Shown here: positions 1 through 7,721 of the stretch, in pieces
Layout: every line of letters begins with the position of its first letter
Numbering within the stretch: the stretch's first letter is position 1
From: Myxococcales bacterium
GTDB lineage: Bacteria; Myxococcota_C; UBA6777
DNA length: 26,375 nucleotides
NCBI GenBank assembly: GCA_020632975.1
Contig: JACKEL010000021.1
Coordinates: 1 to 26,375, forward strand
Direction: 5' to 3'
The notes under the pieces: model-generated
What the model was told of the DNA's origin: nothing
Database searches by the model: none
Seen by the model: only the letters and a program-made list of their open reading frames with translations
Program-made: the position numbers and the translations under genes

Positions 1-825
1 ACTTTCCGCATGGAGATGTCGAGTCTGCGCGCCGCGATAGAGGATGATCGCAAAGCGGGCTACAAGCCCATCGCTGTCGTGGCTTCGGCAGGTACGGTCA
101 ACTCGGGGGCGATCGATCCTTTGGATGATGTCGCGGATCTTTGTCAGAAAGAGTCGCTGTGGATGCATGTGGATGCTGCGTATGGTGGTCCTGCGATCTT
201 GAGTGCTTCTCACAAAGAGCGGATGCAAGGGCTTGTGCGCGCTGACAGTGTCGCGGTGGACCCACACAAATGGATGTATGTTCCCGTGGAGGCTGGGCTT
301 GCCTTGGTCCGCGATCCCGAAGCGATGCGCCGCACTTTTTCTCTTGTCCCTTCGTATCTGCAAAATCCCTCGTCGCAAGTCGGGGGATATCCTTGGTTTA
401 GTGAGTTTGGCTTTCAACAAACGCGCGGCTTTCGGGCGCTCAAGGTCTGGATGGTGTTGCAGTCCATGGGAAAAAAAGGGCTGCAAACGGCGATTGAACG
501 TGATATCCACCACGCCCATCAACTCGCCAAACGCATCCAGTCCTCGCCCGAACTTGAGCTGATGGCGCCGCAAAGCCTGAGCATCGTGTGTTTTCGCTAT
601 GCTCCCCCTCATCTTCAAGGGGATGAGGCTGCTTTGGATCGATTGAATCAGTCGATCCTTGCGCGTGTTCAGCTCAGTGGAGAAGCTTTTCTCACGAGTA
701 CGGTTTTGCGAGGACGCTTTGCACTGCGGGCGTGTTTCGTCAATTTGCGAACCACGCTGACGCATGTTGAAGGCTTGGTACAAGCTGTTTGTGATGCTGG
801 AGAACTGGCTCTCTCTGAGCCATAG
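1..825 (+). CDS. Group II PLP-dependent decarboxylase (aromatic-L-amino-acid decarboxylase-like), C-terminal part
   Basis: The reading frame is open from the window edge, so the N-terminal part is missing. It looks like a pyridoxal-phosphate-dependent decarboxylase of the group II (DOPA/tyrosine/glutamate decarboxylase) family. Visible motifs are ASAGTVNSGAIDPL, then HVDAAYGG with the cofactor-contacting Asp near nt 172, then VDPHKW, whose Lys (nt 268-270) is the expected Schiff-base residue. The end (FALRACFVNLRTT) matches the usual C-terminal domain of the family. These enzymes remove the alpha-carboxyl group of an amino acid in the cytoplasm. Which amino acid is used cannot be read here because the substrate-binding N-terminal half is absent. 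The gene is followed after 25 nt by the Sua5-type gene on the same strand, so co-transcription is possible. The ATG at nt 10 is internal and not the start. Confidence 0.88.
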   Translation, partial: TFRMEMSSLRAAIEDDRKAGYKPIAVVASAGTVNSGAIDPLDDVADLCQKESLWMHVDAAYGGPAILSASHKERMQGLVRADSVAVDPHKWMYVPVEAGLALVRDPEAMRRTFSLVPSYLQNPSSQVGGYPWFSEFGFQQTRGFRALKVWMVLQSMGKKGLQTAIERDIHHAHQLAKRIQSSPELELMAPQSLSIVCFRYAPPHLQGDEAALDRLNQSILARVQLSGEAFLTSTVLRGRFALRACFVNLRTTLTHVEGLVQAVCDAGELALSEP

Positions 826-850
826 CCCATGGAGATGGTAGGCAAAGACG

Positions 851-1882
851 ATGTGGGAACAAGTAGAAGCGCGGCGAAGTGCTTTGTTGGATGGGTTTTT
901 TGCGGAGATGAAAGCAGAGTCCACCCACGAAGCGACGTTGCGTGAGGAGATCAAACAAGCCGCAGCGCGCATCCAACAAGGCGATGTTGTGGCTTTTGAG
1001 ACAGAAACGGTTTATGGCTTGGGTGCTTCTGCGTGGGATGCTGACGCCATCCGCAAGGTCTTCGCATTGAAGGGAAGGCCCGCAGACAACCCGCTGATCG
1101 TCCATGTCTCTCACCCTGATGAGATCTCCCAGTTTGCTGCGGATATCCCCGAACGTGCGGTGCTTTTGATCAATCACTTTTGGCCTGGTCCTTTGACTGT
1201 GATCCTGCCCAAAAAGCCCGCTGTCTTGGACATCTTGACGGGTGGTTTGGATACTGTGGCGTTGCGTATGCCTGCTCATCCTCTTGCGCTTGCTTTCCTC
1301 GAAGAGTCGGGCCCTTTGGTTGCACCCAGCGCCAACCGTTCAGGGCGTCCGAGTCCTACAACACGAGAGCACGTCTTGGAAGACCTTGGGCCCGAAGTCA
1401 TGGTCTTGGGACGTGGTGCTTGTTCTTATGGCCTAGAGTCCACGGTCTTGGATCTTTCGGCGTCTTCGCCGATCTTGTGCCGCCCAGGGCACCTTTCGAT
1501 GGAGGACTTTTCGACAGTTCTTGGCGAACCCATCCTCTCCATGACACATGCCAAAGATGGTCAAGCCCCTCGCAGCCCTGGGATGAAGTACACGCACTAT
1601 AGCCCCGATGCCACGGTCTCTTGGGCTTCCTCTGATGTGACTCCTCCACCGCGTTCCTTGTGGTTGGTTCACTCTGATATCCCCACAAAGATCGCGGAAG
1701 GGGTCGAAGTGATCGATTACGCAGGGGACTTTCGTAAGATGGCCCGCGAGCTTTACGATCGTTTTCGTCAAGCTGATCACGAAGCGCGTCCTGTGGTCTT
1801 GATCGAGCCTCTTCCTTCTGGCCCCAGAGATGGGGTTCTTGCGGCGCTCGCCAACCGCATCAACAAAGCTGTGGGGGCGTGA
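851..1882 (+). CDS. L-threonylcarbamoyladenylate synthase, Sua5 type
   Basis: This enzyme makes threonylcarbamoyl-AMP from threonine, bicarbonate and ATP, the first step of the t6A37 modification of ANN-decoding tRNAs. The YrdC/Sua5 fold is shown by FETETVYGLGA (about residues 51-61), KGRPADNPLIVHV (about 75-87), the WPGPLTVIL segment and the SANRSGRPSPT segment. At 343 residues it is longer than YrdC-only TsaC. The C-terminal extension after the linker PRSPGMKYTHYSP is the Sua5 domain, so this is the long form. The family usually reads FPTETVYG; here Pro is replaced by Glu. ATG 851 has a weak AGG 8 nt upstream. ATG 908 would give a more typical N-terminus, but its GGAG touches the start codon, so 851 is kept with doubt. 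Confidence 0.9.
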   Translation: MWEQVEARRSALLDGFFAEMKAESTHEATLREEIKQAAARIQQGDVVAFETETVYGLGASAWDADAIRKVFALKGRPADNPLIVHVSHPDEISQFAADIPERAVLLINHFWPGPLTVILPKKPAVLDILTGGLDTVALRMPAHPLALAFLEESGPLVAPSANRSGRPSPTTREHVLEDLGPEVMVLGRGACSYGLESTVLDLSASSPILCRPGHLSMEDFSTVLGEPILSMTHAKDGQAPRSPGMKYTHYSPDATVSWASSDVTPPPRSLWLVHSDIPTKIAEGVEVIDYAGDFRKMARELYDRFRQADHEARPVVLIEPLPSGPRDGVLAALANRINKAVGA

Positions 1883-2004
1883 TCCCTCTGTCTTCTTGGG
1901 GTTCATGACACTGCCTGTTTGCTCGCTTGTTGTTCTTGCGCTTGCTTTCCTCTTCTGCGTTCGTTATCAAAAGAAAGTGACTTATCATACGAGGAGGGTT
2001 GGTG

Positions 2005-2412
2005 ATGGCGACAGAGTCCACGCAAGTAGAGTTTTTTATCCCCGCATCCCCCGAAGAGATCTTCCGAAGTTGGCTTTCTAGCGAAGGTCATACCAACATG
2101 ACGGGTGGGAAGGCTTCGATCTTTGCGACTGTGGGAGAGCCTTTTTCTGCATGGGGTGGTTACATCCAAGGGGAAAACTTGGAGTTGGTGCCTGCCAAAA
2201 AGATCGTGCAGCATTGGAGGACAGCCGACTTTGCAGCGTCAGACGCAGACTCGCGGGTTGAGATCATCCTCACTGAGTTGGAGGGGGGGACGAAGATCGA
2301 GATCTTCCATACAGAGATCCCCGAAGGACAGGGGCCAAAGTACCATCAGGGTTGGAAAGAGCATTATGTCGAGCCGATGATGTCGTATTTTTCAGGAGAA
2401 GACGAAGAATAA
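2005..2412 (+). CDS. AHSA1/SRPBCC-domain protein
   Basis: A 135-residue protein with the single-domain START-like (SRPBCC) fold of the AHSA1 (activator of Hsp90 ATPase homologue) family. The opening EFFIPASPEEIFRSWLS is the typical first strand and helix. The later EIILTELEGGTKIEIFHTEIPEG and the closing helix with GWKEHYVEPMMSYF are also family features. Such proteins bind hydrophobic ligands or act as small cytosolic chaperone-like factors; the ligand is unknown here. The start is ATG 2005, which has a strong GAGGAGGG 6 nt upstream. In-frame TTG and GTG codons at 1999 and 2002 are too close to that site. It stands alone, 122 nt after the Sua5-type gene. Confidence 0.85.
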   Translation: MATESTQVEFFIPASPEEIFRSWLSSEGHTNMTGGKASIFATVGEPFSAWGGYIQGENLELVPAKKIVQHWRTADFAASDADSRVEIILTELEGGTKIEIFHTEIPEGQGPKYHQGWKEHYVEPMMSYFSGEDEE

Positions 2413-2546
2413 GAGAGATAACAGAACATTCTTTGGGGGAGGCGACGAAGGCTAGTAGGGTCTTTGGTCGGGCACAAAGAGGCCGTGGGATGGCTGCCCA
2501 CGCTGGTAGAGGAAGGGCGGGACAGAGACTTTCCCGAGATGCAGTA

Positions 2547-3044
2547 TTATTTACAGCTTTTTGTGACTTTGAAGCTGCCTCGTCCTTGTGCGGTTTTGGG
2601 CCACAAAATGCATACATCTTTGCACTTCTTTTTCCCTTTGGGGCACTTGGCGAAACGGTTGCAAGATACTTCTTTCCAGACCTTGCAGCAGGGAGGCCCA
2701 AAAAAACAGATTTGTTTGTATTCGATGCACTTTTTGCGACCTGTTCTTTTGTATTTAAGGCAGCGTCTTTCTGCGAAACGAAACCATTTGAGACACTTGC
2801 TGCCTTTCTTTTTTACGCATTTTTTGTTGCCGTATTGTACGCACTTTTCTTTTTCAAACTTCCAAGTCTTACAAGTGGATGTTTTACGGCATTTCTTTGT
2901 CTTCAACGTGAGTTCGATGCATATCTTTTTTTTCGTGAGTGCTTCTGCGTTGTCAGTCCAACACGCCAAAGAAAAGAGGAAAAGAGAAAGAAAAGAAAGC
3001 ACTTTCAAAGCGGGTTGAAAAAAGGTGTGTGCCTTGGGATTCAT
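2547..3044 (-). CDS. Exported Lys/Cys-rich small protein, unknown function
   Basis: A 165-residue protein I do not recognise. It starts at ATG 3044 with AAGGAG 8 nt upstream. Residues 1-35 form a signal peptide: Lys near the N-terminus, a hydrophobic run FLSLFLFSLAC, and an AEA site suited to signal peptidase I. SLAC is a poor lipobox because Ser sits where Leu is expected. The predicted mature part has 130 residues, with 35 Lys, 8 Arg and 16 Cys by hand count. The cysteines fall in an irregular repeat of Cys, then [LVI], a polar residue and Trp/Tyr, then a few residues and a basic pair before the next Cys. The even number of Cys fits disulfide bonding in the periplasm or outside the cell. 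Plus-strand ORFs in this stretch lack a signal and an RBS and look like shadows. Confidence 0.72.
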   Translation of the reverse strand: MNPKAHTFFQPALKVLSFLSLFLFSLACWTDNAEALTKKKICIELTLKTKKCRKTSTCKTWKFEKEKCVQYGNKKCVKKKGSKCLKWFRFAERRCLKYKRTGRKKCIEYKQICFFGPPCCKVWKEVSCNRFAKCPKGKKKCKDVCILWPKTAQGRGSFKVTKSCK

Positions 3045-3267
3045 CAAAGGTTCTCCTTGTGGTTTTGTGTGGAACCATAAAGTGCCAGAACATACGAGAA
3101 ATAGGGCTTCTCTGGTCCTTGAAGAAGGATAGAGAGGTTTCTCCGTTGTGAGTGTGCGGAAGGATACTGTATTTGTTGGGAGGTCTTTGGATGTGAATGC
3201 ATAGACCTTTGCGATTGCAGGAATATTCTAAAGAAATCTTTATGGATGGAAGAAAATTTCTGAAGGG
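3045..3267. other. Intergenic stretch upstream of the Lys/Cys-rich protein gene
   Basis: This stretch should hold the minus-strand promoter of the gene that starts at 3044, since AAGGAG lies just before that start. I could not pick out a convincing -35/-10 pair. No coding signal is seen on either strand. ORFs that cross it run into the repeat cluster that follows and have repeat-derived protein sequence. Confidence 0.5.
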
Positions 3268-3270
3268 GGA

Positions 3271-3619
3271 AGCGGAGGCCGATAGGATATTCCTCTCCGG
3301 GGCGACCCTCCGTGGTCGCCCGTTGGGTATCGCAGCGGAGGCCGACAGGATATTCTCGGGGCGACCACGAGGGTCGCCCTTGATATCGCGTGGTCGCCCT
3401 GATATCTTTTGCGGAGGCCGACAGGATATTCTCTCTGGGGCGACCACGGAGGGTCGCCCGTTGATATCGCAGTGGAGGTTGATAAAGTATCCCCTGATCC
3501 GATATCCCTGTATCCGGAGGATCCTGATCCGATATCATCGGATATCTCGTATCCGGATATCTGATCCGGGCGACCTCCGTGGTCGCCCTTGATATCTTTG
3601 CGGAGGCCGATATTATTTC
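3271..3619. repeat. Interspersed repeat cluster 1: palindromic GGGCGACC units alternating with GCGGAGGCCGA units
   Basis: Two unit types alternate. The palindromic unit has 8-bp arms GGGCGACC and GGTCGCCC around a 5-6 nt loop. Full copies lie at 3300-3321 (loop CTCCGT), 3359-3379 (ACGAG), 3438-3459 (ACGGAG) and 3568-3588 (TCCGT), with a half copy (right arm only) at 3392-3399. CTCCGT is the reverse complement of ACGGAG, so copies occur in both orientations. The second unit, GCGGAGGCCGAYAGGATATTC, is seen near 3272, 3335 and 3411, with decayed copies near 3471 and 3600. GATATC and ATCCGATATC words fill the rest. Spacing is irregular (63 and 76 bp between the first three copies), so this is not a CRISPR array. 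Confidence 0.9.
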
Positions 3620-3633
3620 AAGACAAAAGAAGT

Positions 3634-3652
3634 GCGACCGAGGAGGGTCTCG
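3634..3652. repeat. Decayed copy of the palindromic repeat, possible terminator of the minus-strand gene
   Basis: GCGACC and GGTCTCG flank the hexamer GAGGAG. This resembles the cluster 1 palindrome with the outer arm partly lost. Read on the minus strand it lies about 50 nt beyond the stop of the gene ending at 3702. There it forms a 6-bp hairpin with one mismatch, followed by a T-rich stretch, so it may have been taken over as a terminator. Confidence 0.4.
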
Positions 3653-3701
3653 ATCATTTTTTGCCGCGTCTGCGGGGCCAAGTGGCTTTGAGGACTATTT
3701 T

Positions 3702-4091
3702 TTACCGCGTTTGAATTGCGTCGAAAGTCATTGGAGAGATAAGACGTTTGGTGCCGCGTTTGACGGATACAGGGGTTGCAGCAACGTAGTCTTTGCTTCC
3801 TGCGGGGTAGAGGACGAAATAGATCTGGTTGCCGCGAAACTTGCTTTTGAGGACCAGCAAGATGTGGCATTGGATGGAGTCTCCTCCTGGGGCGATACGT
3901 AGGTTTTTATGACGGTGTTTGCGGCCTTTTCGGATGAGGTCTTTGTCATTTTCTGCGTTTGTGGGGAAGGAGGTGCGCGCCACAAAGAGCGTGCCCAGAG
4001 GTGGGTTGGCGTGGACTTGGGGCGTGGGCAAAAAGAGGGTGGTTGCGAGGAGCATCCCTGCAAAGGTTAGAGTTCGAAATAGACGAAACAT
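3702..4091 (-). CDS. Small exported protein, unknown function
   Basis: A 129-residue protein of unknown family. It starts at ATG 4091 with AGGA 8 nt upstream. Residues 1-28 look like a signal peptide: basic FRLFR, a hydrophobic core, and a V-H-A site before NPPLG. The mature part is basic (KGRKHRHKN) and contains a likely beta-rich segment, HILLVLKSKFRGNQIYFVLYPAG. It contains only one Cys, unlike the neighbouring Lys/Cys-rich protein. The gene is read divergently from the photolyase pair and is separated from the next minus-strand gene by the repeat cluster. I cannot assign a role; periplasmic or secreted location is the only inference. Confidence 0.65.
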   Translation of the reverse strand: MFRLFRTLTFAGMLLATTLFLPTPQVHANPPLGTLFVARTSFPTNAENDKDLIRKGRKHRHKNLRIAPGGDSIQCHILLVLKSKFRGNQIYFVLYPAGSKDYVAATPVSVKRGTKRLISPMTFDAIQTR

Positions 4092-4114
4092 GGGCTTTTT
4101 CCTTTCTTTGAAGG

Positions 4115-4128
4115 GGCATAAGAATTGC
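4115..4128 (+). promoter_or_regulatory. Possible sigma-54 (-24/-12) promoter upstream of the photolyases
   Basis: GGCATAAGAATTGC has GG and GC exactly 10 nt apart with TTGC at the -12 side. It keeps GGCA of the consensus TGGCAC but not the flanking T or the following CG. The photolyase start lies about 220 nt downstream. A match of this quality can arise by chance. It is noted because the window also encodes a sigma-54 activator. Confidence 0.2.
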
Positions 4129-4133
4129 GCAGC

Positions 4134-4161
4134 GTGATCGTTCTCAGCGAAAGACGATCAC
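4134..4161. promoter_or_regulatory. Inverted repeat in the divergent region before the photolyase genes
   Basis: GTGATCGT (4134-4141) and ACGATCAC (4154-4161) form a perfect 8-bp inverted repeat with a 12-nt spacer. There is no T-run on either side, so an operator or an RNA structure in the photolyase leader is more likely than a terminator. Confidence 0.4.
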
Positions 4162-4348
4162 CTTTGTGGTGCAAGCAAAACGGTTGTTCGGGCTGTGAAG
4201 GTATGCTGCGTATGCGTTTATGCAGTGTATCTTCGTGGCTGTGGGTTGCATTTGTCAAGCGAGGGGGCTGACGAACCTATGTTGGGGGGAGGGGCATCCA
4301 AGGGTCAGAGGGGAGAGTTTGATTTTGCAGAGAGAAGGAGAGACAGCT

Positions 4349-5815
4349 GTGGCAAGCATCCCAGAAAGTCGCATTCATGGCTTCAATCAGAAAGAGTGGA
4401 ATCCTGAGGGGGATTTTGTCTTGTATTGGATGGTGGCAGCTCGACGAAGTCGATGGAACTTTGCGTTGGATCGGGCGATCGAGCAGGCGCAACGGCTACA
4501 AAAACCTTTGGTGATCTTCGAGGCTTTGCGTTGTGGTTATGATTGGGCGAGCGATCGTCACCATCGTTTTGTGATGGATGGGATGGTCGATCAAGCGAAG
4601 GCTTTTGCGCAGACGCCAGCGACATATGTGGCTTATGTGGAGCGCGAACATGGCGAAGGAAGGGGGCTTTTGGAAGCCCTCTCGCAGCGTTCTTGTGGTG
4701 TGATTACAGATCTCTTTCCAGCTTTCTTTTTGCCTCGAATGTTGCGTGCGGTGGCACCGCGTTTGGCGGTTCCTTTGGAGGCGATTGACAGCAACGGGCT
4801 GTTGCCTTTGCGTGCGGCAGATCGGGTCTTTACGACAGCTTATTCTTTTCGGCGATTTTTGCATAAGACTTTGTCGCCCTTTTTGTTGGAGTGGCCGTCT
4901 TCTTCGCCGTGGGAAGGGGTGACGCTGCCAAGGTTGCAGAGTTTTCCTGCTGAGATCCGCAAAAAGTGGCCCGTGTTTGTGGGGGCGGAGTTTGTGGGAG
5001 ATGCGGTTGATATCTCACGTTTGCCGATCGATCATCGTGTCTCTGCGGTGAAAGAGACCCAAGGCGGAGAGCAAGCCGCACAACAACAGATGCAAGGATT
5101 TCTGAAGTTTCGTTTGCGTCGTTACGCAGAGGAACGCAACGAGCCAGAGGAAGAGGTGGCGAGCGGGTTTTCGCCATACCTGCACTTTGGCCATCTTTCT
5201 ACCCACGAGGTCTTTTCGAAGATCGTCGAGCGCGAAGGCTGGGAGCCCCATCGTTTAGGCAAACCCACGGGACAGCGGGGTGGTTGGTGGGGGATGTCGG
5301 AGGTGGCCGAGGCTTTTTTGGACGAGTTGGTGACGTGGCGTGAGATCGGTTTCAACATGGCGTTTCTCGACGAACATTACGAAGAATACGCCTCTTTGCC
5401 TGGGTGGGCCCAAGAAACGCTTGAGCAACATCGCAGTGATCCGCGATCTTGGGAATACACATTGAAGCAGTTTGAACAAGCGCAAACCCACGACCCACTG
5501 TGGAATGCAGCGCAAGTACAGTTGGTCCAAGAGGGCAAGATCCACAACTATCTGCGGATGCTTTGGGGGAAAAAGATTCTGGAGTGGAGTAAAAGTCCCG
5601 AAGATGCGCTTGCTGTGATGATCGAGCTAAACAACAAATATGCGTTGGATGGCCGTGATCCCAATTCGTACAGCGGGATCTTTTGGGTGCTTGGGCGTTA
5701 TGATCGAGCTTGGGGACCTGAAAGACCGATATTTGGGAAGGTTCGCTATATGAGTTCGGAAAATACAGCACGCAAGGTACAAGTCAAAGACTACATCGCG
5801 CGTTATACGCCTTAA
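4349..5815 (+). CDS. Class II CPD photolyase
   Basis: This FAD enzyme uses light to split cyclobutane pyrimidine dimers in DNA. The N-terminal alpha/beta antenna domain begins with FVLYWMVAARRSRWNFAL. The C-terminal FAD domain carries the class II signature: LRMLWGKKILEW, then DGRDPNSYSGIFWVLGRYDRAW, then ERPIFGKVRYM. The length, 488 residues, is normal for class II. The start is taken as GTG 4349 because AAGGAG lies 8 nt upstream. An ATG at 4220 would add 43 residues of low-complexity, non-family sequence. The gene is followed after 11 nt by a second photolyase-family gene, so the two form an operon aimed at UV damage. Confidence 0.93.
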   Translation: MASIPESRIHGFNQKEWNPEGDFVLYWMVAARRSRWNFALDRAIEQAQRLQKPLVIFEALRCGYDWASDRHHRFVMDGMVDQAKAFAQTPATYVAYVEREHGEGRGLLEALSQRSCGVITDLFPAFFLPRMLRAVAPRLAVPLEAIDSNGLLPLRAADRVFTTAYSFRRFLHKTLSPFLLEWPSSSPWEGVTLPRLQSFPAEIRKKWPVFVGAEFVGDAVDISRLPIDHRVSAVKETQGGEQAAQQQMQGFLKFRLRRYAEERNEPEEEVASGFSPYLHFGHLSTHEVFSKIVEREGWEPHRLGKPTGQRGGWWGMSEVAEAFLDELVTWREIGFNMAFLDEHYEEYASLPGWAQETLEQHRSDPRSWEYTLKQFEQAQTHDPLWNAAQVQLVQEGKIHNYLRMLWGKKILEWSKSPEDALAVMIELNNKYALDGRDPNSYSGIFWVLGRYDRAWGPERPIFGKVRYMSSENTARKVQVKDYIARYTP

Positions 5816-5826
5816 CGGAGGCTTTC

Positions 5827-7503
5827 GTGGAACTCTTTCTTTCGCGTTTGGCGGCGTATCGAGAGCGTGAGGGCTCGCAGCGTCGTCGATGGCTTTTTGT
5901 ACCATACGACCAACTTTCCGATCAGATGGGGCCTTTGTCTCGTGAAGAGCCTCAGAGTATGGGGATCGTCTTGGTGGAGACGCTGTGGAAAGCGGCGAGG
6001 CGTCCATACCACAAGCAAAAGTTGGCGTTGATCTTGTCGAATATGCGGCACTTTGCGTTGGAACAAGCTGCGCGGGGTGTGGCTGTACGTTATCTGATGG
6101 GCAAGGCGCCTTATCCTACGATGTTAGAAGCGGCGATGGCGGAAGATGCGGCGCTTCGAGGAGATGCCTTGGAGGTGATGGAACCTGCTGAGCGAGAGCT
6201 TCGTGTGGCGTTGCAACCTCTCGTCGATGCGGGGAAACTGCGGATCTTGCCGCACGAAGGCTGGTTGAGTTCTTCCCAACAGTTTCGTGAAAGCCTCTCT
6301 TCGGAGGGTCGTTATCGAATGGACGCTTTTTATCGAAGGGTGCGCCGCGATACAGGCTATCTCATGGAGCGAGGAAAGCCGCTGGGTGGGAAGTTTAGCT
6401 TTGATACAGAGAATCGCAAACCTTGGCATGGCGAGCCACCAGCGCCCGAACTCCCCGTGTTTTTGGTGGACCCGATCACCCAAGAGGTGGGTGATTTTCT
6501 TCTGACAAAGCTGGCTCATCATCCAGGTACGCTTGATTTGACAGCGTTACCCCAACGCCGCGAAGATGCGGAGACCTTATGGACATGGGCAAAGGCGCGA
6601 TGTCTCCCGATGTTTGGGCCTTATGAAGATGCGATGTCGATGTCTTCAACCAATCTCTTTCATACGAGGCTATCGTCCCTTATCAATATACATAGACTTC
6701 TTCCTAAAAGAATCCTAGAAGAAGTCTTGGATTTATCTTTGCCACTTGCATCCAAGGAAGGGTTTGTGCGGCAGATCCTCGGGTGGCGGGAGTTTGTGCG
6801 GCATGTTCACCGTGAAACGGACGGGTTTCGGCGTCTGCCACACATGGAGCGACCTTTGTGTGCGAATGTCCCAGGGGATGGGGGATATGCGGGCTGGTCT
6901 GGCAAGGATTGGCGGCGGCGCGATGCGATGAATGATCCCGATGGTGGGGCGATCCCTGCTTTCCTTAGCGAAGGGCGACCTATCCCTCCTGCTTTTTGGG
7001 GAAAGGCTTCGGGCCTGGCTTGTTTGGATCAAGTGGTCTCTTCCGTGTGGGAAGAGGGGTATAGCCACCATATCACCCGATTGATGGTTCTTTCCAATCT
7101 TGCGACTTTGCTGGATGTCTCACCTCGTGCGTTAACGGACTGGTTTTGGGTGGCTTATACAGATGCTTATGACTGGGTGGTCGAGCCCAATGTCCTAGGG
7201 ATGGGGACTTACGCCGTCGGCGACTTGATGACGACCAAGCCTTATGTCTCGGGGACGCCCTATCTCCAAAAGATGAGCGATTATTGTAAGGCTTGTCGCT
7301 TTGATCCAAAGAAAGACTGTCCGATCTCTTCGTTGTATTGGGCCTTTCTTGCGCGGCACCAAGAGAAGCTTTCTGAGAATATCCGTCTTAAGATGCCCAT
7401 GGCTTCGCTTCGCAAGCGGTCTGATGAGAAGAAGCAACAAGATGCCGCACTGTTCGCCAAGATCAGCGAACAACTCGCGATGGGGGAAGTCCTCTCGCTT
7501 TGA
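5827..7503 (+). CDS. FeS-BCP photolyase/cryptochrome-family protein (PhrB-like, probable (6-4) photolyase)
   Basis: A 558-residue member of the iron-sulfur bacterial cryptochrome/photolyase group (COG3046-like), whose studied members such as Agrobacterium PhrB repair (6-4) photoproducts. The N-terminal antenna domain is followed by the FAD region with FGPYEDAMS, ILGWREFVRHVHRE, GYSHHITRLMVLSN and WFWVAYTDAYDWVVEPNVLGM. Four Cys that could hold a 4Fe-4S cluster are C399, C487, C490 and C498. The last three form DYCKACRFDPKKDCP. The spacing of the first two (88 residues) agrees with PhrB as I remember it; the last gap looks a few residues shorter. The start is GTG 5827, with CGGAGG 5 nt upstream, directly after the class II gene. 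Confidence 0.93.
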   Translation: MELFLSRLAAYREREGSQRRRWLFVPYDQLSDQMGPLSREEPQSMGIVLVETLWKAARRPYHKQKLALILSNMRHFALEQAARGVAVRYLMGKAPYPTMLEAAMAEDAALRGDALEVMEPAERELRVALQPLVDAGKLRILPHEGWLSSSQQFRESLSSEGRYRMDAFYRRVRRDTGYLMERGKPLGGKFSFDTENRKPWHGEPPAPELPVFLVDPITQEVGDFLLTKLAHHPGTLDLTALPQRREDAETLWTWAKARCLPMFGPYEDAMSMSSTNLFHTRLSSLINIHRLLPKRILEEVLDLSLPLASKEGFVRQILGWREFVRHVHRETDGFRRLPHMERPLCANVPGDGGYAGWSGKDWRRRDAMNDPDGGAIPAFLSEGRPIPPAFWGKASGLACLDQVVSSVWEEGYSHHITRLMVLSNLATLLDVSPRALTDWFWVAYTDAYDWVVEPNVLGMGTYAVGDLMTTKPYVSGTPYLQKMSDYCKACRFDPKKDCPISSLYWAFLARHQEKLSENIRLKMPMASLRKRSDEKKQQDAALFAKISEQLAMGEVLSL

Positions 7504-7631
7504 GTGTATGTGTGACCCTGCCTTTGGTGGGCTTTCTTTGTGTGCGTTCCCCATCAACCTTTTCCTTGCAAAGACAAAGTGTTTTGGTGTGGTCGGGCGA
7601 CATACCCCTTGTTGTTTGGGGTCTCTGTGCG

Positions 7632-7660
7632 TTGACTCGTTTGGCTGCGTGGCTTACCAT
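7632..7660 (+). promoter_or_regulatory. Candidate sigma-70-type promoter of the lipoprotein-pilT operon
   Basis: TTGACT (7632-7637) and TACCAT (7655-7660) are 17 nt apart. The -35 box matches TTGACA at 5 of 6 positions and the -10 box matches TATAAT at 4 of 6. It is placed about 60 nt before the lipoprotein start. Confidence 0.4.
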
Positions 7661-7721
7661 GTTGCGTTGTCTGTTTTTATGCTCTATTTCTCTTTCAAGA
7701 ACAGGAAAGTAGGTGAACGCG

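Noticed and set aside
2352..3080. A 242-codon plus-strand frame opposite the Lys/Cys-rich protein
   Set aside because: It starts inside the SRPBCC gene without its own ribosome site and has shadow-like Phe/Ala-rich sequence. The minus-strand frame has a start site, a signal peptide and regular Cys spacing.
3197..3592. Plus- and minus-strand frames through the repeat cluster
   Set aside because: Their protein sequence is only translated repeat units; no ribosome site or family match.
3271..3619. CRISPR array
   Set aside because: Units are palindromic, irregularly spaced and vary in the loop, with no constant-length spacers and no cas gene in the window.
7651..7665. Sigma-54 promoter GG...TTGC before the lipoprotein gene
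   Set aside because: GG and GC are 11 nt apart, not 10. A sigma-70-type pair in the same place fits better.
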